Shown piece by piece: positions 42,742-51,793 of a stretch of 64,000 bases of DNA. This DNA comes from Paenibacillus sp. FSL M7-0420 (GTDB taxonomy: Bacteria > Bacillota > Bacilli > Paenibacillales > Paenibacillaceae): assembly GCF_038002345.1 (NCBI RefSeq), contig NZ_JBBOCJ010000001.1, forward strand, positions 3,658,001 through 3,722,000. The letters are read 5' to 3'. Each line of letters begins with the position of its first letter. The stretch's first letter is position 1. The notes beneath the pieces were generated by a model that worked only from the letters and a program-made list of their open reading frames with translations, was not told the origin of the DNA and did not search any database. The translations under genes and the position numbers were made by a program.

Positions 42742-45054
42742 ATGGTTACCGAGTTCATAAAGAGACATACGTCCTGGTTAATTTTCGGCAAACGCTTCAT
42801 GAAATACGGCCTTATATTGGCCATTCTTATGCTAATGATCATTCCGCTGTATTTCAAATCCTATACGCTCGCCAAGCAGCTGACACTGGATAAAAGCGAA
42901 TCCAAGCTGCTGGACGGCGTGGAATCGTTGGAGCAGCAGGTGCTGCGGGCCCAAAACATTACCAGCCTGCTGCTCCAGGAGGAATCGTTTATGCATTTGT
43001 TTTTTCTAAAAGGTGTTCCGTCCAGCGGATACTACATGGATATCAAAGTATTACAGACCAAATTAAAAACCCTGGCGCTGACCCAGGATATGTATTCCAA
43101 CGTATATATCCGCTTCAAGGACAATCCGGTATTTATCTCCAACTATATTTCATCGGACGACTATGAAGATGTGTATGCCCAATACTACGGGTACGGAAAG
43201 CTCTCGGCGGAAGAGTGGCAGGACCGGCTGTTCGGCGAGAACTACACCATGAAGCTATTTCCGGCCAAGGAGGTATACTCCTCTTACTACAGCCGCAAGC
43301 CATTCGACGGCATTACGGCCGTCATTAACAATTCCTATTTCAACGCCATTGAGCAAAAAAGCGTCCTGGCCATCGACATGGACCGTGAGGACCTTGTAAG
43401 CAAACTTCTGTATGAGGATCAGACGGATGATCATTTCGTCTACATTGCCGACAGCGAAGGCCGTATTTTACTGTCCCATAATTATGAAAAAGGTGATCCG
43501 CTGGAATCGGCGGAGACGCTAGCCGAAACTGAGATTTCGGGCGGCAAGTATATCTTGCTTACGCGTTCAAGCGAACGGCTGGGACTTCAGGTCGTAGTCG
43601 GCATCCCGGCGGGAGCCTTCGAGGAGAACGTTAATTCCCTGCTCGAACTTGTAGTACTTTACGTCGTGGCGGGCATGGTACTTACCGTGCTTCTGGCATT
43701 CCTTTTTTCGATGAGGGAGACGAACGCTTTGAAGAAGCTGGTAGAGACAGCGGCAAGGTCGACCCAAAAAGGCTTAACGCTCCGTAACGAATTCGAGTAC
43801 CTTGACCACGCCTTTACTGAGATTCATACGAGGAGCGAACAGCAGCAAGGGCGGATCGAAGCATTGAACGATTCCATTAAATATTCCATCGCCAAGCATA
43901 TGCTCATTCTGGGTGCCTTTACGGAGCAGGAAAAGGAAGAAGCGGAAAGCTATTTCGGCTCTGCCTTCGGGCGGTTTTGTGTGGTGAAAGCCATGTACAA
44001 GGTGGACGGCCCCCATGCAGGACTTAAGACTGTGCAGCACAATATCGGACTGGAGCTGGAGGAACGGTTTAACGCCGTCATGCGCCATCGTCCGCTTGCA
44101 CTCAATTTTCATGCGAGCGAAACGGTTTTTATCCTGTTTTTTGATCCCGAGGAAAATGCAGTAGGGCGTTCGGAGATTAAAGTCCGGTTGTCGGAGTTAA
44201 TCCGGTCGCTCAATGCCGGAACGTCACTGGCGGTGACGGTAAGTATCGGCGTCAGCGAAATCATGTCCGGTCCTGAGCAGGCCAAGGCAGCTTATCAGCA
44301 AGCGAAATACGCGCTAGGTACCAACGAGAACGAGGTAGCCAGCGGGGTGTATCTATTTGAGCTTCCTTCTGATGATTCCGATACTCGCCCGGCTTTCGAC
44401 AATGCCGTGCTGCTGAAGCTGCACGATGCCCTGATCGCTGGCGAGACAAGCCTGGTATCGCAAATATTGGATGATTGTCTTGGACTTCTGGCCGACTATT
44501 CCCTAACGGAGCAGGAGCAGCTGCAGATCTTTTTCTCCGTCCGGCAGACGGTGTTCAGTGCCCATAAGGTGATCGGCGGAGACAAGAGTAGTCCGAGTGG
44601 ACAAGCGCTGACGATTCCGGCTTACGACCAGTCGCAGGATATGATCCGGCTGGCTGACCGCCTGCGGAGGACCGCATTCGATTTATGCGACATCGTCATA
44701 GGCAACAAGAAGAGCAACAATAACAGGCTGAAGTCCGACATTTTAAATTATATCGGGACGCATTATGGAGATGCTGGCCTGTCTGCAGGCGGTATCGCCA
44801 GTGAACTGCTTATTTCCGAGAAATATGTCTTTTCCTTTGTCAAGGAACAGACCGGTAAAAGTCTGGGCAAATATATTGAAGAAATTCGGCTGCTGAACGC
44901 GGAGCAACTGCTGTTAACCACCGATTATGCCAACAACCGGATTTGGAAGCTGTGCGGCTTTGGCAGCGAAAATACATTCTACCGGGCTTTCTCTAAAAAG
45001 CATGGTGTAACGCCGACCGTTTGGCGGGAAAACCAGGGAAGTCTTACCGACTGA
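42742..45054 (+). CDS. Membrane-bound one-component AraC-type regulator
   Basis: Regulator of 770 residues joining an outside sensor to a cytoplasmic DNA-binding domain. ATG 42742 follows CAAGGGGGG. TM1 is at about 20-38. A Cache-like extracellular domain runs to about 295, followed by TM2 (about 298-322) and a degenerate GGDEF-like region (VSIGVSEIMSGPEQAKAAYQQAKYAL). The AraC HTH is at about 668-768 (LSAGGIASELLISEKYVFSFVKEQ; FGSENTFYRAFSKKHGVTPTVWRE). It replaces the YesM/YesN pair of loci 1 and 3. It would activate the downstream importer when its sugar ligand is present, with a cre box on each side adding catabolite control. Confidence 0.88.
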   Translation: MVTEFIKRHTSWLIFGKRFMKYGLILAILMLMIIPLYFKSYTLAKQLTLDKSESKLLDGVESLEQQVLRAQNITSLLLQEESFMHLFFLKGVPSSGYYMDIKVLQTKLKTLALTQDMYSNVYIRFKDNPVFISNYISSDDYEDVYAQYYGYGKLSAEEWQDRLFGENYTMKLFPAKEVYSSYYSRKPFDGITAVINNSYFNAIEQKSVLAIDMDREDLVSKLLYEDQTDDHFVYIADSEGRILLSHNYEKGDPLESAETLAETEISGGKYILLTRSSERLGLQVVVGIPAGAFEENVNSLLELVVLYVVAGMVLTVLLAFLFSMRETNALKKLVETAARSTQKGLTLRNEFEYLDHAFTEIHTRSEQQQGRIEALNDSIKYSIAKHMLILGAFTEQEKEEAESYFGSAFGRFCVVKAMYKVDGPHAGLKTVQHNIGLELEERFNAVMRHRPLALNFHASETVFILFFDPEENAVGRSEIKVRLSELIRSLNAGTSLAVTVSIGVSEIMSGPEQAKAAYQQAKYALGTNENEVASGVYLFELPSDDSDTRPAFDNAVLLKLHDALIAGETSLVSQILDDCLGLLADYSLTEQEQLQIFFSVRQTVFSAHKVIGGDKSSPSGQALTIPAYDQSQDMIRLADRLRRTAFDLCDIVIGNKKSNNNRLKSDILNYIGTHYGDAGLSAGGIASELLISEKYVFSFVKEQTGKSLGKYIEEIRLLNAEQLLLTTDYANNRIWKLCGFGSENTFYRAFSKKHGVTPTVWRENQGSLTD

Positions 45055-45154
45055 CAATGCGGGGAGAATTGCCAGCCCCTCTGATCTTACCCGATGACAG
45101 TAGATAGGAGAAGTAACGGTTTTCACGGTGGGGCTAAGGGCAATACAATCGACC

Positions 45155-45168
45155 TGTAAGCGATTACA
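45155..45168 (+). promoter_or_regulatory. CcpA cre box 2
   Basis: A second copy of TGTAAGCGATTACA, identical to the one at 42650, lies 45 nt before the binding-protein gene. Confidence 0.8.
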
Positions 45169-45212
45169 AAAAATATTGTGGATCACACGATCCCAAAAGG
45201 GAGGAATACCGT

Positions 45213-46847
45213 TTGACCCAACAGATCAGTAAGGAAAGGAAGGCGCTGTCGGCAGGTCTGTTAGTTCTTCCTATGCTGGGAGCGCTGCTCTCGGCTTGCT
45301 CACAAGGCAATCAACAGGCGAATGAGAGCGGAGAAGGAGGACGCCCCGTCATTACGGTTGCCGTTCAGGCTAATCCGAATGTAGAGGACTATGAAACGAA
45401 CCATTATACGAAGCTTGTCGAAGATGCGATGAACGTCGATTTGAAATTTCTGGAATTGCCCAGCCAAGCGGACGAAGCGTTAACCAAGCTTTCGCTGATG
45501 GTCTCCTCGGGAGCGGAACTGCCGGATGTCGTCAACATTTATTTAAATGAATCCACGGTCTTTGATTATGCTGCCAAAGGCGTATTCATCCCCCAGGACG
45601 ATTATTTGAATAATCCGGAGCTCGCTGTCAATTTCAATAAAATACCGGAAAAAGAATTCGTTCGCAGCTCGATGAAGCTGCCGGATGGCAAGGTGTACGC
45701 ACTGCCCAGATACTCCCCGCAGAAATGGAATGAAGGCTCCAACCGTGCCTGGATCAACAGCGAATGGCTGGAGAAGCTGAAGCTGGACATGCCGAAAACG
45801 ACAGATGATCTCTATAATGTCCTGAAAGCGTTTGTAGAGCAGGACCCGAACGGAAACGGCAAGAAGGACGAAGTCGGTTTTGTCGGCTCGCTGAACGGCT
45901 GGTCGCAGAACCCGCGCGTCTATCTGATGAATGCTTTTATTTACGCCGATCCGGGCAAGAGCTATATGAATGTGAAGGATGGCCGGATCTTCCCGGCTTA
46001 CACCCAGACGGAATGGAAGGAAGGGCTGGAGTATATGAATAAGCTGGTTAAAGACGGCCTGTTCTCGCCCTTGTCCTTCACACAGGATGAAACCCAGATG
46101 AAGGCGCTTATCAACGTGCCGGGCGGCATGGCTGGCGTTGTTACGGCCGGCAGCTACAGTACATTCGGTCAGGAGCTGGACAACAAAATGACGTTGCTGC
46201 CCCCGGTCAAAGGTCCTTCCGGCCTGAGTGCGACTCCGTACAGTCCCTCCCTGCCAACCCAGCTGTGGTTCATCACGAAGGACGCGAAGGATCCGGAGCT
46301 TGCCTTCAAGGTCGGCGATTATATGCTGGACCCTGAGCTGTCTATCGTCAGCCGGTACGGCGAGAAGGGCGTTGACTGGAGCGATGATCCATCCGTTGTC
46401 GCCGGGTATGTCGGCCCGTTTGAAGAATTGGAAGGAGTGCCTGCAGCCGTTGCCGAGCTGAATCCGTCCATTTGGAACAACCCGCAAAATAAACACTGGA
46501 ACGATGCCAATCCCGCTTACCGTTCACTGGAACTGGGGAAAACGGTATCCAACCTCAAGAAGGGTGCGGACGATGTACTGCCCAACTGGAGACCTGCATT
46601 TGAGGAAGGGTATGTACCCGCTTTTCCGGAAGAAGTCATCGTCAAGCTGAGCTATCTGCCGGAAGAGTTGAAGCAAATCGCCAACAGCAAAACGGCGATC
46701 GACAACTACGTGAATGAAAGCGCAGTTGCCTTTATCACTGGCAACCGTCCGCTGTCCCAGTGGGACGATTATATTGCCGAACTGAATAAAATGGGAATTG
46801 AGCAATATCTGGAAGTCACTCAAGCCGCCTATGACCGGTCGAAGTAG
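45213..46847 (+). CDS. Sugar-binding lipoprotein of ABC importer, locus 2
   Basis: Solute-binding protein of 544 residues. The start is TTG 45213, with AAAGGGAGG 8 nt upstream. The signal peptide has lipobox LSAC with Cys29. A DPNGNGKKDEVGF loop near 213 is shared with the other binding proteins of this window. It is the first structural gene of locus 2, followed 2 nt later by the LplB-type permease. A cre box lies directly upstream, so glucose repression is likely. The ligand is unknown; the neighbouring toroid-type enzyme suggests a uronic-acid-containing or plant-wall oligosaccharide. Confidence 0.92.
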   Translation: MTQQISKERKALSAGLLVLPMLGALLSACSQGNQQANESGEGGRPVITVAVQANPNVEDYETNHYTKLVEDAMNVDLKFLELPSQADEALTKLSLMVSSGAELPDVVNIYLNESTVFDYAAKGVFIPQDDYLNNPELAVNFNKIPEKEFVRSSMKLPDGKVYALPRYSPQKWNEGSNRAWINSEWLEKLKLDMPKTTDDLYNVLKAFVEQDPNGNGKKDEVGFVGSLNGWSQNPRVYLMNAFIYADPGKSYMNVKDGRIFPAYTQTEWKEGLEYMNKLVKDGLFSPLSFTQDETQMKALINVPGGMAGVVTAGSYSTFGQELDNKMTLLPPVKGPSGLSATPYSPSLPTQLWFITKDAKDPELAFKVGDYMLDPELSIVSRYGEKGVDWSDDPSVVAGYVGPFEELEGVPAAVAELNPSIWNNPQNKHWNDANPAYRSLELGKTVSNLKKGADDVLPNWRPAFEEGYVPAFPEEVIVKLSYLPEELKQIANSKTAIDNYVNESAVAFITGNRPLSQWDDYIAELNKMGIEQYLEVTQAAYDRSK

Positions 46848-46849
46848 CC

Positions 46850-47779
46850 ATGCGAGCATCTATATTTCATTGGCTGAAAAAAGAAGTTTTGCCGAGCTGG
46901 CAGCTGTATCTGTTTCTCATTCCGGCCACCGTGTACATCATCATTTTTGCTTATGTGCCGATGGCAGGCGTTCAGATTGCCTTTAAAAACTACAATTTCA
47001 ATCTGGGAATCTGGGGCAGTGAATGGATTGGATGGGACAATTTCAGGCGGTTCTTCGATTCCTATCAGTTTACAACCCTTATTTGGAACACCATTAGCCT
47101 GTCCGTGTACAGTTTGCTGATTTCCTTTCCTTTGCCGATTCTGTTTGCCCTGATGCTTAATTCGTTTACGGGGCAGAAATTTAAAAAAATCGTACAATCC
47201 GTTTCTTATATGCCGCATTTTATTTCGACGGTTGTCATCGTCGGCATGCTGGTTCAGCTGTTCAATCCGCGCACAGGTGCTTTTGGAGCGCTGTATACGT
47301 TCTTTAGCGGTGAATTGCTGGCGGACGCCTTTGCCAATCCGGGCGCTTTCCAGCACTTGTATGTCTGGTCCGGCATATGGCAGGGCATCGGCTGGAGCAG
47401 CATCATTTACATCGCCGCCTTGTCTTCCGTTGACGAGCATTTGCACGAGGCTGCTCAAATCGACGGTGCTTCGCGTCTGCAGCGGGTGCGGCATATCGAT
47501 TTCCCGTCTATTTTACCTACGGCTACCATCATGCTGATCCTTGCGGTCGGCAATATCATGGAAGTTGGATTTGAGAAGGTGTTCCTCATGCAGAATGAAT
47601 TAAATATTTCGAAAAGCGAAGTTATCTCCACTTATGTATATAAGGTAGGGTTGACGATCGGTTCGGGCGATTTCTCGTTTGCAACTGCGATTGGGTTGTT
47701 TAATTCACTCATCAACTTTGTGCTGTTGATTATGGTGAACTACGCCGCCAAGAAATTCAGCGATACCAGCCTGTGGTAA
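46850..47779 (+). CDS. Sugar ABC transporter permease, LplB type, locus 2
   Basis: Inner-membrane permease of 309 residues with six helices. The first is SWQLYLFLIPATVYIIIFAYVPM, and the EAA loop (LHEAAQIDGASRLQRVRHIDF) is near residue 200. It starts 2 nt after the binding-protein stop and has no ribosome site of its own, so translation is probably coupled. It ends AAKKFSDTSLW, like the other LplB-type permeases. It pairs with the YtcP-type permease 15 nt downstream. Confidence 0.93.
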   Translation: MRASIFHWLKKEVLPSWQLYLFLIPATVYIIIFAYVPMAGVQIAFKNYNFNLGIWGSEWIGWDNFRRFFDSYQFTTLIWNTISLSVYSLLISFPLPILFALMLNSFTGQKFKKIVQSVSYMPHFISTVVIVGMLVQLFNPRTGAFGALYTFFSGELLADAFANPGAFQHLYVWSGIWQGIGWSSIIYIAALSSVDEHLHEAAQIDGASRLQRVRHIDFPSILPTATIMLILAVGNIMEVGFEKVFLMQNELNISKSEVISTYVYKVGLTIGSGDFSFATAIGLFNSLINFVLLIMVNYAAKKFSDTSLW

Positions 47780-47794
47780 GGAGGGAGACCGGCA

Positions 47795-48694
47795 ATGGGC
47801 CAGAGCAAATTCTCAACGCATCCAACCTCGGATAAAGTGTACTACATCATTTCCGGCTTTATTTTAACTTTTATTTTAATCGCTGTGTCCTATCCGCTTA
47901 TTTACGTGCTTTCGGCTTCCTTCTCTTCCGGCAATGCCGTATCATCCGGCCGGGTTCTGCTGTGGCCTGTCGATTTCAGTCTGGAAGGTTATGAAGCTGT
48001 ATTCAAAAACAAAGATATCGTCCGAGCTTACGGCAACACGTTTCTGTATACCATTCTGGGAACGCTGGTGAATGTCACTGTCGTTATGACCTGCGCCTAC
48101 GCGCTGTCCAGACCGGGGCTGAAGGGCAGAGGCAGTTTTATGTTTCTGTTCACGTTCACGATGTTTTTCAGCGGCGGCCTGATTCCGTTCTATATATTAA
48201 TGAAAGACCTCCATCTGATCAACACCATGTGGGCGATGGTGCTTCCGGGCGCGCTTTCCGTGTACAACATGATTATCGCACGAACCTTTATCCAGTCTTC
48301 CATTCCGGGAGAACTGATCGAAGCAACCAGCATCGACGGCTGCAGCGATGCGCGCTTTTTCTTCTCCTTCGTCCTACCGCTATCCAAAGCCGTGATCGCG
48401 GTCATCACACTGTTCTCGGCAGTGGGCCACTGGAACGCTTATTTCAATGCTCTAATGTATCTGAATGACCGCTCGCTGTACCCGCTGCAAATTATTTTGC
48501 GGGAGATTCTGATCATGAACCAGGTGGATGTGAGCATGATTATGGACCCTGAACTGCAGGTGGCCAAAGCTCAGGCGGCTGCCGTGCTGAAATACTCCCT
48601 GATTGTCGTGGCGACGGTTCCCATTTTATGCGTGTACCCGTTCATTCAGAAATATTTTGTCAAAGGGGTCATGATCGGTTCGCTGAAGGGCTAG
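47795..48694 (+). CDS. Sugar ABC transporter permease, YtcP type, locus 2
   Basis: Second permease of locus 2, 299 residues, starting after AAGGAGGGAG. The EAA loop (GELIEATSIDGCSDARFFFSFVLPL) is near residue 170. The sequence ends KYFVKGVMIGSLKG, as in the family. It forms the heterodimeric channel with the preceding permease. No ATPase is encoded here. The following gene, a putative intracellular carbohydrate enzyme, is 39 nt downstream, so product uptake and breakdown are in one operon. Confidence 0.93.
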   Translation: MGQSKFSTHPTSDKVYYIISGFILTFILIAVSYPLIYVLSASFSSGNAVSSGRVLLWPVDFSLEGYEAVFKNKDIVRAYGNTFLYTILGTLVNVTVVMTCAYALSRPGLKGRGSFMFLFTFTMFFSGGLIPFYILMKDLHLINTMWAMVLPGALSVYNMIIARTFIQSSIPGELIEATSIDGCSDARFFFSFVLPLSKAVIAVITLFSAVGHWNAYFNALMYLNDRSLYPLQIILREILIMNQVDVSMIMDPELQVAKAQAAAVLKYSLIVVATVPILCVYPFIQKYFVKGVMIGSLKG

Positions 48695-48733
48695 TCCTCC
48701 CAAAGAAACAGGCAAGGGGTTGAGCCAAAGGAA

Positions 48734-50557
48734 ATGAATCCATTAAGTGAGTTGCAGCCGCTGTCCGGCGCCGGTCTGTATGCATATATCGACGCGTTGG
48801 AGCGGCCGGCGGCTTTCAAGCCAACCGGTTTCTCCAAGGATATCTATCTGGATCTGATGGAAGGGTCGATTCAGGAATACGGGCTGGAGCAGGCCGACAA
48901 GAGCTGGGAGACAGACCCGCAGGGATGTCCTGAGGATCTCCAGACCTATTGCCGCGTGGTCTCTGTTCTGGCAGGATTGATGGCCGCCGGACGCAAGCTT
49001 GAACTTTTACCGCTATGGGAGAGCATGATGGAGACGGGCTGCCGGGAACTGCCGCGAACGACGGGCAATCAGATGGCTGATTTCAGTACCAAGGAACTGC
49101 TGCTGGCTTATAAGTCGATGAAGCCGTATGTTTCCGCAGAACAATCTGTAAAATGGAAAAATGAATTAGCCCGCATTGAGCCTGCGGTCAATTATGTGTA
49201 TACGCTGGCTTCCGTTTCCGGACCTGAACGGCTGCACAATATCAATATTTACAACATGGCCGGGGAGTATTTGCGCGAAACAGAGGGGATGACAAGCGCC
49301 GCCGGTTATTTGGCCGAGCATTGGCCGGTGCAGCTGCGGAAATTCGACGGGAACGGAATGTATATGGACCCGGGCTGTCCGCTGTTGTACGATCTGGCGG
49401 CCCGATGCCACATCCAGCTGATGCTCGCGGCCGGGTACCGGGGAGCGTATCATGAAGAATTGAACCGCAAGCTGGCTGCCGGCGGAATGATGACCTTGTT
49501 CATGCAGTCTGCCGCCGGTCATTTTCCCTATGGAGGGCGCAGCAGCCAGTTCCAGTTCAATGAAGCGCTGGCGGCGGCGTGCGCGGAATTTGAAGCCGCG
49601 CGGTACCGGCGGCAGGGCAGACTCAAGCTGGCCGGCGCTTTCAAACGAAGCGCCAGACTGTCGGCGCAGGCTATCCTGCGCTACGTCCGTGATATTACGC
49701 CGCCGCGCCATGTCAAAAATCACTACGGCATCCGTTCCGGTTACGGGACGGAATCCTACGCGTATTATGACAAGTATATGATTACGCTAGGCAGCTTCGC
49801 TTATATGGCCTATTTGTTCGCGGAGGATGATATTGCCGAAGCGCCTTGTCCGGCTGAAAGCGGGGGATATATACTGGCGACCTCACAGCACTTCCACAAA
49901 GTGTTTGCCTCTGCCGGAGGCCAATCCGTGCAATTGGATACTGCCGCCGATCACCGCTACGACTCCACGGGCCTGGGAAGATATCACCGTCAGGGTGTTC
50001 CTGCGGAACTGGCATTGTCCAGCCCGCTGTGTGCCGCACCTGAATACCGGTTGCCCGGAGAGGTCCGCTCTCTGAACGCTGCGATTGGTCCGGGCTGGGA
50101 GCGGGAGGACGGGACAGCGGTATATCTGGCAGATTTGAGCGGCGGGCTGGAGCATGAGCTTCATGTCATCCGGCAAGACAGCGGCCGTGTGGAGTTCAGG
50201 ATCACCTATCGCGGTCAGGGTCTGCCGGAAGACGGGCGGGTGACGGAAAGCTACGCTTTGTCGGAGGATGGGTTGGAGATTGTTTCCGAGCTTGACATGC
50301 AGGATGCGGTACCTATTCTGTACCGGGTGCCCCTGTTCTGCAGTAATGGACAGGAACGGAGCGCGATAACAGCGGAGCAGCATGCCGTAAATGTCGCGTT
50401 AGGCCCCTTCCGCTATACAGTTGGCGCAACCGGCTGCTCCTTCGAGTTAGAGGAAGAACACTGCGGCAACCGGAACGGGCAATACCGTCTGGCCGTGATC
50501 CGGTCGCCCGGTCCATCCTTGAGTCTTCGGCTTAAATTATGGGCGGAAGGGGGATAG
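48734..50557 (+). CDS. Predicted alpha-toroid carbohydrate-active enzyme, family not assigned
   Basis: Protein of 607 residues without a signal peptide, so cytosolic. The first roughly 370 residues are helical repeats of the kind seen in alpha/alpha toroids, with conserved-looking segments HNINIYNMAGEYLRETEGM, NGMYMDPGCPLLYDLAARCHIQLML, HFPYGGRSSQFQFNEA and KNHYGIRSGYGTESYAYYDKYMI. The last part is beta-rich, as in heparinase- or DUF2264-like polysaccharide lyases and hydrolases. I cannot name the family or the catalytic residues. It is the last gene of locus 2 and should act on the imported oligosaccharide. The call of enzyme is inference from fold-like pattern and context. Confidence 0.65.
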   Translation: MNPLSELQPLSGAGLYAYIDALERPAAFKPTGFSKDIYLDLMEGSIQEYGLEQADKSWETDPQGCPEDLQTYCRVVSVLAGLMAAGRKLELLPLWESMMETGCRELPRTTGNQMADFSTKELLLAYKSMKPYVSAEQSVKWKNELARIEPAVNYVYTLASVSGPERLHNINIYNMAGEYLRETEGMTSAAGYLAEHWPVQLRKFDGNGMYMDPGCPLLYDLAARCHIQLMLAAGYRGAYHEELNRKLAAGGMMTLFMQSAAGHFPYGGRSSQFQFNEALAAACAEFEAARYRRQGRLKLAGAFKRSARLSAQAILRYVRDITPPRHVKNHYGIRSGYGTESYAYYDKYMITLGSFAYMAYLFAEDDIAEAPCPAESGGYILATSQHFHKVFASAGGQSVQLDTAADHRYDSTGLGRYHRQGVPAELALSSPLCAAPEYRLPGEVRSLNAAIGPGWEREDGTAVYLADLSGGLEHELHVIRQDSGRVEFRITYRGQGLPEDGRVTESYALSEDGLEIVSELDMQDAVPILYRVPLFCSNGQERSAITAEQHAVNVALGPFRYTVGATGCSFELEEEHCGNRNGQYRLAVIRSPGPSLSLRLKLWAEGG

Positions 50558-50608
50558 GCGAGAGGCCTGAAAGAACAAGAGACAGACTAAATATACTGGG
50601 TAGACTAG

Positions 50609-50635
50609 AAGCTGGCATATTCGCCAGCTTTTTTT
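50609..50635 (+). terminator. Terminator of sugar locus 2
   Basis: AAGCTGGC and GCCAGCTT around ATATTC are followed by TTTTTTC. Confidence 0.93.
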
Positions 50636-50814
50636 CTTTATGTAAAGTAGCGTAGATGTGAGCTTGGGTGTGGAATATGGTTGTTCTCGGCCAAGTGGTC
50701 AAGAAATTCACCTAAAAGGTCATGCAAATGGCCTTAAAGCAAATGCCAAACGGCAGGTACAATAAGAATACCACACGGATAAGACATAATGACTAAGGGT
50801 AAAGGAGGTATCCT

Positions 50815-51780
50815 ATGGATTCAGATTTGGCAGCGGCGGATAGGCAGCCCGAGAACCATCCCCTTCGTACGGTAAAGCCGGAGCGGTTTCAGGCCCTGAA
50901 AAAGTACTGGGACTTATACCTGATTATGCTGCCGGGACTCGCGTATTTTATCATTTTTAAATATGTGCCCATGGGAGGCATCATCGTTGCCTTTCAGGAT
51001 TTCAGCGCCTTTGCCGGCATCCGCGGCAGCGAATGGGTGGGACTTGCGCATTTTAAAAATATGTTTACGGACAGCGAGTTTTACACGGTATTCAAAAATA
51101 CGCTGCTGATCAGTTTATACAAGCTGATCTGGGGATTTCCGGGTCCGATCATCCTGGCCTTGATGCTGAATGAAGTCCGGCACATGCTATATAAGCGCGG
51201 GGTCCAGACGCTTGTCTATTTACCGCATTTTCTGTCCTGGGTCATCATCGGAGGCATTCTGGTCAATGTGCTGTCCCCGGCAACGGGGATCGTCAATCAG
51301 TTTCTGGGTATGCTCGGTTTGGAGCCGATCTTCTTCCTGGGCAGTCAGGAATGGTTCAGAACGGTGCTTGTGGTCAGCGATATCTGGAAAGAAGCGGGAT
51401 GGGGGGCCATCATCTATCTTGCTGCGCTGGCATCGATCGATCCACAAATCTACGAGGCTGCTGTCGTAGACGGCGCAAGCAAATGGAAGCAGCTGATCCA
51501 CGTTACCCTGCCATCGCTCATCGGGACCATCGTGATCCTGTTCGTACTGCGCCTCGGGAGCGTTCTGGATGTCGGGTTCGAACAGATCTTTGTGCTCTAC
51601 AATCCGCTGGTATACAATGTGGCCGATGTTATAGAGACTTATGTATACCGTACCGGAATCACGCAGGGCCAATTCAGCTTTACTACCGCTGTCGGGTTGT
51701 TCAAATCGGTCATCAGTCTGATATTGGTCGTCCTCGCCAACAAAGCCGCCAGAAAGCTTGGCCAGGACAGCTTATGGTAG
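50815..51780 (+). CDS. Sugar ABC transporter permease, LplB type, locus 3
   Basis: Permease of 321 residues starting after AAAGGAGG. Helix 1 is DLYLIMLPGLAYFIIFKYVPM, and the EAA loop (IYEAAVVDGASKWKQLIHVTLPS) is near residue 218. It is the first gene of locus 3, which repeats the order of locus 1: LplB-type permease, YtcP-type permease, binding protein, YesM, YesN, FAD oxidoreductase. The partial permease at the window start is its nearest relative here by visible sequence. The promoter must lie in the preceding 180 nt; none stands out clearly. Confidence 0.93.
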   Translation: MDSDLAAADRQPENHPLRTVKPERFQALKKYWDLYLIMLPGLAYFIIFKYVPMGGIIVAFQDFSAFAGIRGSEWVGLAHFKNMFTDSEFYTVFKNTLLISLYKLIWGFPGPIILALMLNEVRHMLYKRGVQTLVYLPHFLSWVIIGGILVNVLSPATGIVNQFLGMLGLEPIFFLGSQEWFRTVLVVSDIWKEAGWGAIIYLAALASIDPQIYEAAVVDGASKWKQLIHVTLPSLIGTIVILFVLRLGSVLDVGFEQIFVLYNPLVYNVADVIETYVYRTGITQGQFSFTTAVGLFKSVISLILVVLANKAARKLGQDSLW

Positions 51781-51793
51781 AGGGGGTGAATCT

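Noticed and set aside
45543..46496. A 317-codon open frame on the minus strand
   Set aside because: It lies entirely opposite the clear binding-lipoprotein gene and has no ribosome site or family motif. It reflects GC-rich third-codon bias.
46829..47494. A 221-codon minus-strand frame
   Set aside because: It is antisense to the locus 2 LplB-type permease; membrane-gene complements often give long open frames.
49166..49723. A 185-codon minus-strand frame
   Set aside because: It is a shadow of the locus 2 enzyme gene with arginine-rich, low-quality sequence.
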